Position numbers and translations under genes: made by a program
NCBI GenBank assembly: GCA_052035915.1
Contig: JBPOHE010000069.1
Span: 1 to 31,229, forward strand
Source of the DNA: JBPOHE01 sp052035915
GTDB taxonomy: Bacteria; Pseudomonadota; Gammaproteobacteria; Chromatiales; Chromatiaceae
DNA length: 31,229 nt
Reading direction: 5' to 3'
Notes under the pieces: generated by a model
Seen by the model: only the letters and a program-made list of their open reading frames with translations
Told to the model about the DNA's origin: nothing
The model's database searches: none
Shown: one piece after another, positions 23,106 to 30,321 of the stretch
Layout of the letters: every line of letters starts with the position of its first letter
How positions within the stretch are numbered: the stretch's first letter is position 1

Positions 23106-25350
23106 TCTGTTCCCCAATAATCTCTTCCAGCAGCCCTTCGGTCTCCTGCTCCAGGGCGTAGATGTCGGCCTTGATCTCATCCAGGGTGCGCATGGGCGCG
23201 GGCCGGTAGAAATGGCGGGTGAAGGAGATCTCGTAGCCCACCAGCGTCTTGCCTGGGTCGATCCAGGCATCCGGGGTGTAGGGCAGCACCTCGCGCCGGA
23301 AGAACGCCTCGATGCCGCCTTCTTCCAGCAGCGGCACCTGCTCGCTATCGCGCAGGGCGGTGTCCGGTTCGTACTCGACAACACAGGCTTTGCCCTCACC
23401 CCCGGCCCCTCTCCCCAAGGGAGAGGGGAGTGTTGCTTCGAAAAGGCCGTGGATGGAATCGGGCGTGGCCTTGCCGGGGTTGATCCGCGCCATCCCTGAC
23501 TCGGCCCCTTCGGGCGCTCTGCGGGCGTCCAACTTCGCTCCCCGCGAAGTTGTGTGAACCTTCTTCAGCACCGGCGCGGCATCCTCGCGGGTATCGCAGA
23601 GCTCGCTTTGCAGCAGCTTCTTGCGCTTGGCGGTGAGCTTGACGCCGTGCTTATCGGCATCGGCGTCGCAGGCGTCCATGACGGCATTGAAATCCAGGTG
23701 CGGACCGGCTCCGAGGATCTCGGCCACGCGGCGGACCAGGTTGGGTAGGGGCGAATGGCCATTCGCCCCTACATCGGCCTTGGCGCAGGTTTTCACAAAC
23801 CGTTCCAAGCGGGCCGGGCTCAGATCAACGGCGAGGCGTAGCGGACGGTCCACCGTCACCTTCCAATAGCCGAAGGCCTCGTTGGGAAAGATCTTGGATT
23901 TCTCGGTCTCGACCGGATGTACCACCAGGTCGCAGATGGCGCGGATATGTTCCTCGGCGAGCTCGCAATTCTTCTTGCCGAGATTGCGGCGCAGCGGCAC
24001 GAACCATTCGGTGGCGTCGATGAGCTGGACCTTGCCCCGGCGCTGCTCATTCTTGCGGTTGGTGAGCACCCAGATGTAGGTGGCGATGCCGGTGTTGTAG
24101 AACATGTTCTCCGGCAGGGCGATGATGGCCTCCAGCCAGTCGTGCTCAATGATCCAGCGGCGGATGTTGCTCTCGCCCTGGCCGGCGTCGCCGGTGAAGA
24201 GCGACGAGCCGTTATGGACCTCGGCGATGCGGCTACCGAGATGGGTGGTGTGCTTCATCTTGGAGAGCTTGTTGACCAGAAACATGAGCTGCCCGTCCGA
24301 GGAACGGGTGATCATCGTGAATTCCGGGTCGCCGCCGTGCTGGGTGACAAAGCGCGGGTCCTTGATATCGCCCTTGCCGCCCAGGCGCTCCAGGTCGGTC
24401 TTCCAGCTCTTGCCGTAAGGCGGATTGGAGAGCATGAAGTCGAACTCCTGCGAGGGGAAGGCATCACTGGAAAGGGTGGAGCCATACTTCATGTTCTCGG
24501 CCTCGGCCCCTTCGCCTTTGAGTAGCAGGTCGGCCTTGGCGATGGCGTAGGTTTCCGGCTGCACCTCCTGACCGAACAGATGGATGGAGACGTCCTTGCC
24601 GTGGCTCTGGGCCAGTTCAGCCAGGCGTTCCTCCGCCAGGGTCAGCATGCCGCCGGTGCCGCAGGCCCCGTCATAAACCAAATAGGTTCCGGATTCGATG
24701 TGGTCGGCCACCGGCAGGAAGATCAGGTCGGCCATGAGCTTGACCACGTCGCGGGGCGTGAAGTGCTCACCGGCCTCTTCGTTGTTCTCTTCGTTGAAGC
24801 GGCGGATCAGCTCCTCGAAGATGGTGCCCATGGCGTGGTTGTCGAGCGACGGGAGCAGCTCGTTGCCGTCCACGTCCGTAACCGGCTTAGGCGCGAGATT
24901 GATGCGGCCGTCGAGAAACTTCTCGATCAGGTGACCGAGGATGTCGGCCTCGATCAGCGTCGGGATCTGGTTACGGAACTTGAACTTGTCGAGGATTTCC
25001 TGGACGTTGGGCGAAAAGCCGTCCAGATAGGCCTCGAAGTCGGCCTTGAGCTGTTGTTGCTTGGCGCGGTTCCTGAGGTCGCGCAGGGTAAAGGGGGAGA
25101 CGTTGTAGAACGCTTCGCCGGCGGCCTGGCAGAGGGCGGCATGCTGATTGGCGATCCTGGCTCCATCGAGCCGCTGTTTCATGGCAAGGACCTGGTCCTT
25201 GTTCGGCTCCAGTAGGGCGTCGAGACGACGGATGACCGTCATCGGCAGGATCACGTCGCGGTATTTGCCACGCACATAGACATCACGCAACACGTCGTCG
25301 GCGATGCCCCAGATGAAATTGATGATGCTGTTATGGATCACATGATTCAT
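23095..25350 (-). CDS. hsdM: Type I restriction-modification methyltransferase subunit
   Basis: The 751-residue N6-adenine methyltransferase, first gene of the operon. N-terminal HsdM_N (FIWGIADDVLRDVYVRGKYRDVILPM region), SAM motif I VYDGACGTGGML (about residue 224), and catalytic motif IV MLSNPPYGKSW (about 307). It is much longer than the usual 500-residue HsdM: residues beyond about 500 form a C-terminal extension ending in a coiled-coil-like helix (EIKADIYALEQETEGLLEEI). The extension contains three palindromic DNA repeats translated in frame (residues about 527-536, 600-607 and 641-649). The reading frame is intact. No strong ribosome site is visible; the start is chosen on family fit. 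Confidence 0.95.
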   Translation of the reverse strand: MNHVIHNSIINFIWGIADDVLRDVYVRGKYRDVILPMTVIRRLDALLEPNKDQVLAMKQRLDGARIANQHAALCQAAGEAFYNVSPFTLRDLRNRAKQQQLKADFEAYLDGFSPNVQEILDKFKFRNQIPTLIEADILGHLIEKFLDGRINLAPKPVTDVDGNELLPSLDNHAMGTIFEELIRRFNEENNEEAGEHFTPRDVVKLMADLIFLPVADHIESGTYLVYDGACGTGGMLTLAEERLAELAQSHGKDVSIHLFGQEVQPETYAIAKADLLLKGEGAEAENMKYGSTLSSDAFPSQEFDFMLSNPPYGKSWKTDLERLGGKGDIKDPRFVTQHGGDPEFTMITRSSDGQLMFLVNKLSKMKHTTHLGSRIAEVHNGSSLFTGDAGQGESNIRRWIIEHDWLEAIIALPENMFYNTGIATYIWVLTNRKNEQRRGKVQLIDATEWFVPLRRNLGKKNCELAEEHIRAICDLVVHPVETEKSKIFPNEAFGYWKVTVDRPLRLAVDLSPARLERFVKTCAKADVGANGHSPLPNLVRRVAEILGAGPHLDFNAVMDACDADADKHGVKLTAKRKKLLQSELCDTREDAAPVLKKVHTTSRGAKLDARRAPEGAESGMARINPGKATPDSIHGLFEATLPSPLGRGAGGEGKACVVEYEPDTALRDSEQVPLLEEGGIEAFFRREVLPYTPDAWIDPGKTLVGYEISFTRHFYRPAPMRTLDEIKADIYALEQETEGLLEEIIGEQNEY
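23406..23428. repeat. Palindrome inside hsdM (CCCCTCTCCC / GGGAGAGGGG)
   Basis: Perfect 10-bp arms with a 3-base loop, encoding part of the peptide PSPLGRGAGGEG. This peptide is characteristic of a dispersed GC-rich genomic repeat translated in frame, so it probably arose by repeat insertion. Confidence 0.7.
23531..23551. repeat. Palindrome inside hsdM (AACTTCGC / GCGAAGTT)
   Basis: Perfect 8-bp arms with a 5-base loop. The neighbouring bases on the 23470-23530 side encode DARRAPEGAESGMARI and also read like repeat-derived sequence. Confidence 0.6.
23745..23772. repeat. Perfect 28-bp palindrome inside hsdM
   Basis: GTAGGGGCGAATGG and its exact complement follow with no spacer. This palindrome is a widespread dispersed repeat type in bacteria. 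It is translated in frame as part of the linker (VGANGHSPLP). Confidence 0.75.
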
Positions 25351-25540
25351 AGCTTTATGCTTTCCCTATTCTTTCTCTCTCGCTGATGTGCACGAGCAAT
25401 TCTCGCGGATTCAAGTCGCTAGTGCACCACGAAGGGAGTTAGCGAAGACATCGTAGGGAGAGATCGGTAGTTTAGGCATTGGCGCGGATGCTGGTTGATC
25501 TTGAGAACGACCACTTGCCGCGGCGGTTTAAGATGTTGGA

Positions 25541-25745
25541 GTGATCTGCATTGTGGCTCGGTTCGGGGCATCGAGGGCCGATGCTTTCGGGCTGGTACTC
25601 CCCGCCCCCCGCGATATCGAGCACGCCAAGGCCGCCATCCTGGAGCGAGAGGCGGCGGGCCTGGCGCACCTTTGAACGGATGAAAGCCGAGCATGATGCT
25701 TTCGCGGAAGCGGCACTGGCCGGAATGGCACGGCGGCTGGCGTGA
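25541..25745 (+). pseudogene. Possible frameshifted small gene remnant
   Basis: Frame one from 25541 reads VICIVARFGASRADAFGLVL and continues to IEHAKAAILEREAAGLAHL, ending at 25675. The frame one base later continues AWRTFERMKAEHDAFAEAAL and ends at 25745. Joining them near 25655 gives one plausible helical protein end (IEHAKAAILEREAA then AWRTFERMKAEHD), which suggests a single-base frameshift in an ancestral gene. No family is recognised. It could also be chance. Confidence 0.35.
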
Positions 25746-25779
25746 ATCCACAAAACCCGGCTGCGGTGTTAGCCCGGCC

Positions 25780-25813
25780 AAAAACAAAAAGGGTTGCCAT
25801 TCCGCAACCCTTT
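25780..25813 (-). terminator. Rho-independent terminator of tRNA-Met
   Basis: On the minus strand the 10-bp stem AAAGGGTTGC/GCAACCCTTT with a 6-base loop is followed by TTTTTGTTTTT. It lies 8 bases beyond the tRNA 3' end, so it terminates the tRNA transcript. Confidence 0.85.
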
Positions 25814-25820
25814 GATTTTA

Positions 25821-25897
25821 TGGTGGCTATGGGTGGAATTGAACCACCGACCTACGGGTTATGAATCCGTCGCTCTAACCGTCTGAGCTACATAGCC
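25821..25897 (-). tRNA. tRNA-Met (anticodon CAT)
   Basis: A 77-base tRNA with encoded CCA. Acceptor GGCTATG pairs with CATAGCC, the D arm is GCTC/GAGC, the anticodon loop is TTCATAA, and the T arm is GGTGG/CCACC with TTCAATT. The acceptor and arms fit elongator tRNA-Met better than tRNA-Ile2 (CAT) or initiator. The anticodon stem closes with an A31-C39 mismatch (ACGGA against CCCGT). Confidence 0.95.
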
Positions 25898-25959
25898 GAG
25901 AGGCGCCAATACTAGGAACCGAACCCGGTGCTGTCAATCGCCCTTGTCATCGGTGGAGA

Positions 25960-27051
25960 TCAGACATTGAAACGGAAGTGGATGACGTCGCCATCCTTGA
26001 CCACATAATCCCGACCCTCGGAACGCAGGCGGCCCGCTTCGCGAGCCCCTTGTTCACCCTGGTAGCGGATGAAGTCACCATAGGCAATGACCTCGGCGCG
26101 GATGAAACCGCGCTCGAAATCGGTATGGATCTCTCCGGCGGCCTGGGGGGCGGTGGCGCCGGCGGGGATGGTCCAGGCGCGGACCTCCTTTTCCCCCGCC
26201 GTGAAGTAAGTTTCCAGCCCCAGCAACCGATAGGCGGCACGCACCACCCGGTTCAACCCGGGTTCTTCGAGGCCCAGATCGGCGAGAAAAAGGGCCTTGT
26301 CGGCGTCGTCGAGTTCGGCGATCTCCGCTTCCACCGCCGCGCACACGGCTACTACTTCGGCCCCTTCGGCCTGGGCCAGATTCTGTACCTCATCAAGCCG
26401 GGGGTTATCCTGAAAACCGGTCTCGGCGACGTTGGCAATGTAGAGCACGGGTTTGATGGTGAGGAGATGGAGTTCACGCAGGGCGTTGCCTTCCTCGGCA
26501 TCCAGCGGCAGCGAGCGTGCCGGATGGCCGTCGCTGAGGTGGGCATAGAGCCGTTCCACCAGGGCCTTGTAGGCGAGGGCCTTCTTATCGCCGCTCTTGG
26601 CCTGTTTGGTGGCCCGGTCCAGACCGCGCTCCGCGGTCTCCAGATCCGCCAGAGCCAGTTCGGTGTTGACCACCTCGATGTCCGCCGTCGGGCTCACCTT
26701 GCCGGCCACATGCACCACGTCGTCGTTCTCGAAGCAGCGCACTACATGGCAGACGGCGTCGGTCTCGCGGATATTGGCGAGGAACTTGTTGCCCAGACCC
26801 TCACCTCTGGAGGCCCCGGCCACCAGACCGGCGATATCGACGAATTGCACCGTGGTCGGCACCAGACTGCGCGGCTTGACGATGGCGGCGATGGCGTCCA
26901 GGCGGGGATCGGGCAGGGGGACGATGCCGATATTGGGGTCAATGGTGCAGAAAGGGTAGTTTTCCGCGGCGATGCTCGCCTTGGTGAGGGCGTTGAACAG
27001 GGTGGACTTGCCGACATTGGGCAGGCCGACGATACCGCATTTGAGAGCCAT
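25960..27051 (-). CDS. ychF: Redox-regulated ATPase/GTPase YchF
   Basis: A 363-residue Obg-family P-loop NTPase (OLA1/YchF) that prefers ATP and associates with ribosomes. The G domain has Walker A GLPNVGKSTLFNAL (residues 8-21), the switch II region DIAGLVAGASRGEGLGNKFL and the altered G4 motif YIANVAE (NxxE) that explains ATP preference. A helical coiled coil follows, then the C-terminal TGS domain (GAREAGRLRSEGRDYVVKDG, then VIHFRFNV), which is the usual last element. Length is normal. It is co-directional with the tRNA downstream. Confidence 0.97.
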   Translation of the reverse strand: MALKCGIVGLPNVGKSTLFNALTKASIAAENYPFCTIDPNIGIVPLPDPRLDAIAAIVKPRSLVPTTVQFVDIAGLVAGASRGEGLGNKFLANIRETDAVCHVVRCFENDDVVHVAGKVSPTADIEVVNTELALADLETAERGLDRATKQAKSGDKKALAYKALVERLYAHLSDGHPARSLPLDAEEGNALRELHLLTIKPVLYIANVAETGFQDNPRLDEVQNLAQAEGAEVVAVCAAVEAEIAELDDADKALFLADLGLEEPGLNRVVRAAYRLLGLETYFTAGEKEVRAWTIPAGATAPQAAGEIHTDFERGFIRAEVIAYGDFIRYQGEQGAREAGRLRSEGRDYVVKDGDVIHFRFNV

Positions 27052-27124
27052 GGCCAGGGTTTCCGGGAAAAAGCGGCTAGGATAGCGAACTCCGTCGCCG
27101 TCAAGCTAGTAGCCGCCTATTCCA

Positions 27125-28393
27125 ATGACACAAGCGCCCCTCCTTCAGGCGCCTGTGTCGTTGGAAAAGACTGAGGCTTGTCGTTTCCGCTTCGATCTCT
27201 TTACACTGCCGGCCATGTTGCCGCAATGCCACATCCTTTCGGGTGAACAACTGTATTTGGTGCGTGTCCACCCAGGCATGGACGCCATCGAGGCCCAACA
27301 GTGGAATCGATTGGTGGACGCGGACCTGCCTTTTCTTCGGCATGAGTTTCTCGCCGCCATGGAGCACCATGGTTGCGTCGGCCAACATCTGGGTTGGATC
27401 CCGAGACACTTGGGGCTTTATGACGCAGCCGGACTACTGCTGGCCGCCGCGCCCGGCTACATCAAGTTCAACTCCTACGGGGAACTGGTGTTCGATTGGT
27501 CCTGGGCGGACGCCTACCGTCGCCACGGGCTGGCTTATTATCCGAAGCTGGTGGTCGCCTCACCCTACACCCCAGCCACGGGTACCAGGATCCTCACCGG
27601 CGACCATCCGCAGCGGGAGGAGCTGGCTAGCGCCCTGATCCGAGGCGCCCTGGAGATCGCGGCCCAGATGGAGGTGTCTTCCCTGCATTGGTTGTTTACC
27701 AGCGAAATTGAGCAACATTGGCTCTGTCGCGCCGGTCTGCTCGCCCGTCTGGGATGCCAGTTCCATTGGCACAACCGGGGTTATGCCTCCTTCGATGATT
27801 TTCTGGCCGAGTTCACCGCCGAGAAACGGAAAAAGCTCAACCGCGAGCGGCGCCGGGTCAGAGAGGCCGGCATCGAATTCCGCTGGCTCAGGGGAGGTGA
27901 GGTGACGGAGGAGGAATGGAGTATCTTTCACCGCCTCTACCGCTCCACCTTCGATAAACGCGGCGGCTTAGCTACGTTGACGCTGGGTTTTTTTCGCGAG
28001 ATCGGCCGGCTCATGGGTGAGAATCTGTTGCTGGTATTCGCCTATCACGGCTCCCAACCCCTGGCGGCAGCCTTCAACCTGGTGGGCCACAAGACGCTCT
28101 ATGGTCGCCATTGGGGCGCCGATGGTGACTATCACAGCCTGCACTTCGAGACCTGTTACTATCAGGGCCTGGAATACTGTATCCGCCATCGACTCGAAGG
28201 CTTCGAGCCCGGCGCCCAGGGCGAGCACAAGTTGAGCCGGGGGTTTCTACCGACTCCCACCTATTCCGCCCACTGGATCGCCCACACCGGCTTCCGCCAC
28301 GCCATCGGTCGTTTTTTGGAAGAGGAAAGCGCCTACATGAACGAGTACATGGCCGGCTTGGCCGCCCATACCCCCTATCGCCGGGTGGACTGA
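27125..28393 (+). CDS. GNAT-fold acyltransferase family protein (DUF482, COG3146)
   Basis: A 422-residue protein of the DUF482 family, sometimes described as peptidoglycan biosynthesis/FemAB-like. Signature segments are DLPFLRHEFLAAMEHHGCVG, WIPRHLGLYD, SYGELVFDWSWADAYRRHGLAYYPKLVVASPYTP, AEKRKKLNRERRRVREAG and the GNAT core ALYGRHWGADGDYHSLHFETCYYQGLEYCI. Start may be shorter: no convincing ribosome site precedes 27125, and similarity begins near residue 55. It runs 11 bases before aat, implying an operon DUF482-aat-bpt. The substrate is unknown. Confidence 0.82.
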   Translation: MTQAPLLQAPVSLEKTEACRFRFDLFTLPAMLPQCHILSGEQLYLVRVHPGMDAIEAQQWNRLVDADLPFLRHEFLAAMEHHGCVGQHLGWIPRHLGLYDAAGLLLAAAPGYIKFNSYGELVFDWSWADAYRRHGLAYYPKLVVASPYTPATGTRILTGDHPQREELASALIRGALEIAAQMEVSSLHWLFTSEIEQHWLCRAGLLARLGCQFHWHNRGYASFDDFLAEFTAEKRKKLNRERRRVREAGIEFRWLRGGEVTEEEWSIFHRLYRSTFDKRGGLATLTLGFFREIGRLMGENLLLVFAYHGSQPLAAAFNLVGHKTLYGRHWGADGDYHSLHFETCYYQGLEYCIRHRLEGFEPGAQGEHKLSRGFLPTPTYSAHWIAHTGFRHAIGRFLEEESAYMNEYMAGLAAHTPYRRVD

Positions 28394-28404
28394 GGGCCTT
28401 CCTG

Positions 28405-29121
28405 GTGCTCTTCTTCCTGGATCCCGACCCGCATACCCCCTTTCCCGATCCCGAACTGGCAGAGACGGAACCCAATGGCCTGCTGGCCGTGGGCGGAGAT
28501 CTGTCCGTGCCGCGTCTGATCAATGCCTATAGGGAAGGTCTGTTTCCCTGGTTCAGCGGTACCCAACCCATCCTCTGGTGGCATCCCGACCCCCGTACCG
28601 TCCTCTTTCCCGAGCGGATCAAGGTCTCCCGCAGTCTGCGTCGGACCCTCAAGCGGCAACCCTGGAGCCTCCGCATCGACCATCATTTTGCCGCCGTCAT
28701 CCAGGCCTGCGCCGCCCCTCGCCAGGAGCAACCCGGGACCTGGCTGGGACCGAGGATGATCCGCGCCTATCTTGAACTCCATCGGCTGGGGTTGGCCCAT
28801 TCAGTAGAGCTCTGGGATGGGGAGCAACTCGTCGGCGGACTCTACGGCCTCGCCATGGGGCGGGTATTTTTCGGCGAATCCATGTTCAGCCGGGCCAGCG
28901 ATGCTTCCAAGGTCGCCCTGGTGCATCTCTGTCGACTTTTGCAGGAATGGGGCTATGCCTTGATCGACTGTCAGGTGCCGAGCGATCATCTCTTTAGCCT
29001 GGGGGCCGAGACTGTCGATCGGCGACGCTTTCGTGGCTGGCTCGCCCAATGGATCGACCAGGACCCTTTGCCGGGCGCCTGGAATACTGACCAGGTGGGC
29101 TTCATCGCGACCCAACCCTGA
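28405..29121 (+). CDS. aat: Leucyl/phenylalanyl-tRNA-protein transferase
   Basis: A 238-residue enzyme that transfers Leu or Phe from tRNA to N-terminal Lys or Arg, making ClpS/ClpAP substrates in the N-degron pathway. Landmarks are FPDPELAETEPNGLLAVGGDLSVPRLINAYREGLFPWF, ILWWHPDPRTVLFPE, WLGPRMIRAYLELHRLGLAHSVELWD, MGRVFFGESMFSR with DASKVALVHL, and IDCQVPSDHLFSLGAE. Translation is predicted from a GTG at 28405 with no strong ribosome site, which suggests coupling to the preceding gene. Confidence 0.96.
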   Translation: MLFFLDPDPHTPFPDPELAETEPNGLLAVGGDLSVPRLINAYREGLFPWFSGTQPILWWHPDPRTVLFPERIKVSRSLRRTLKRQPWSLRIDHHFAAVIQACAAPRQEQPGTWLGPRMIRAYLELHRLGLAHSVELWDGEQLVGGLYGLAMGRVFFGESMFSRASDASKVALVHLCRLLQEWGYALIDCQVPSDHLFSLGAETVDRRRFRGWLAQWIDQDPLPGAWNTDQVGFIATQP

Positions 29122-29137
29122 GACCCTTCACTTCGCC

Positions 29138-29893
29138 ATGCCTTTCTCCGCCCGGCTCGGATTCTCCCAACTCAGTCTGGTTACAGGTGGGCTTCACCGC
29201 TGTTCCTATCTGTCCGAGAGACAGGCCCGTTGGTCCTTCGTCCACCCCGAACAACGCATGCGCATCGGCCTGGCCCAGGAACTCATGGACCAGGGCTATC
29301 GGCGCACCGGCGCTTATGTCTATCGCCCCAAGTGTCCCGGTTGCGAGGCGTGCATTTCCATCCGCATCCCCACCGACGAGTTCCGCCCCAATCGCTCCCA
29401 AAGACGCTGCTGGCGAGACAACCAGGAGCGGGTGCGCGTGGTCGAGCGACCGGCAATCTTCGTGCCGGAGCATTACGAACTCTTCCGACGCTATACCCTG
29501 AGCCGCCATCGGGACGGCGAGATGGTCACCGCCGACCCCAGGGAATATCTGGACTTTTTCACCAGTCCCTGGGCGGATACCAGATTCGTCGAATTCCACC
29601 GCGACGACCAACTCATGGCCGTCGCCATCGTCGATCTTCTCCCCCGTGGGCTGTCCGCGGTCTATACCTTTTTCGCCCCCGAGCTGGCCGCCTACAGCCC
29701 GGGCACCTATGCCATCCTCTGGCAGATCGAACAGGCCCGTCGCCGCGCCTTGCCCTGGGTGTATCTGGGCTACTGGGTGGCCGGTTGCCGGAAAATGAGC
29801 TACAAGGAAAAATTCCGCCCATTGGAGGCTTGGTTGGGTTCCGGCTGGGTGAGATTTGCCAAGGAACCCATCCTGAGACCCGAGCTTGGGTAA
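29138..29893 (+). CDS. bpt: Bacterial leucyltransferase Bpt (Asp/Glu N-end)
   Basis: A 251-residue homologue of eukaryotic Ate1 R-transferases that attaches Leu to N-terminal Asp or Glu. The Cys motif region YRPKCPGCEACISIRIP and the C-terminal block VYLGYWVAGCRKMSYKEKFRP are diagnostic. The start at 29138 (MPFSARLGFSQL) is chosen because upstream codons overlap aat and lack similarity. It follows aat by 16 bases, the common aat-bpt pairing that widens the range of N-degrons. Confidence 0.94.
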   Translation: MPFSARLGFSQLSLVTGGLHRCSYLSERQARWSFVHPEQRMRIGLAQELMDQGYRRTGAYVYRPKCPGCEACISIRIPTDEFRPNRSQRRCWRDNQERVRVVERPAIFVPEHYELFRRYTLSRHRDGEMVTADPREYLDFFTSPWADTRFVEFHRDDQLMAVAIVDLLPRGLSAVYTFFAPELAAYSPGTYAILWQIEQARRRALPWVYLGYWVAGCRKMSYKEKFRPLEAWLGSGWVRFAKEPILRPELG

Positions 29894-30048
29894 TACCAAT
29901 TCCTCTTCGGTTTTCCCTGATCGACGTCTGAGGGCTGGCGCCTGAACCCGCCTATACCCGTTGCGAATCCATTCCGGGCTTCCGAGCAGTCGGGCGCGGG
30001 CACCGACGCCGAATCCGCCGCTGAGAGTACAGGTCGATCAGGAATTGG
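29891..30048. repeat. Possible diverged MITE-like element
   Basis: The left end TAATACCAATTCCT at 29891-29904 resembles the MITE end TAATACCATTTCC, and the right end has its complement AGGAATTGG at 30040-30048. The inner pair TGATCGAC (29918-29925) and GTCGATCA (30033-30040) extends the stem, with 14 bases inserted on the left side only. It may be a relative of the 149-bp element or an unrelated stem. Confidence 0.35.
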
Positions 30049-30075
30049 CCTAATACATCTGCGCTTCAATAGAGG

Positions 30076-30113
30076 TAATACCATTTCTCGATAGGTATTA
30101 TCGATATTCGTAG
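30076..30113 (+). mobile_element. MITE-like element, copy C (5' fragment)
   Basis: The first 38 bases match copy B and the reverse complement of copy A (TAATACCATTTCTCGATAGG onward to ATTCGTAG). After 30113 the sequence changes to CCTTGTATTG, so the element is cut there, probably by the IS110 element that follows. Confidence 0.65.
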
Positions 30114-30161
30114 CCTTGTATTGTGTTTCCCCGGGGGTTGTTCATGATAGGACCGCCTCCC

Positions 30162-30231
30162 GGGAAGACCGGACGCCGCCGCCAGCCTTTGGCTTCGAAG
30201 CCCGTATCGTAGATGAAGCGCCGGTCTTCCC
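30162..30231 (+). ncRNA. Candidate IS110 bridge RNA stem-loop in the 5' leader
   Basis: Perfect 11-bp arms GGGAAGACCGG (30162-30172) and CCGGTCTTCCC (30221-30231) enclose an inner palindrome GGCTTCGAAGCC (30191-30202). IS110 elements are known to express a structured guide (bridge) RNA from the non-coding end upstream of the transposase, which is where this stem lies. The assignment is by position and structure only; guide loops were not resolved. Confidence 0.4.
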
Positions 30232-30321
30232 CTTCCTCAACGCGAGAAATCGAACAGTATCTCTGGCCCGACCCGGTCGGCAGCCCGCATTCACAAGGTG
30301 GATTGAGCGAGGAAAACTTTT

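Larger units (their letters stand above)
25351..25820. other. Region between hsdM and tRNA-Met
   Basis: It should contain the hsd operon promoter near 25360-25480 on the minus strand; I see no clear -35/-10. The central part shows a possible broken gene on the plus strand, and the right end holds the tRNA terminator. Confidence 0.4.
29894..30321. other. Repeat and insertion-element leader region
   Basis: There is no gene between bpt and the transposase. It contains a region with inverted ends at 29891-30048, a partial MITE (30076-30113) and the IS110 5' leader. Confidence 0.5.

Noticed and set aside
23406..23772. Short repeats in hsdM as a CRISPR array
   Set aside because: The three palindromes are different from one another, with no regular spacing, so they are not direct repeats.
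25978..27174. Plus-strand frame of about 400 codons opposite ychF
   Set aside because: It is an antisense shadow of ychF, whose motifs are complete.
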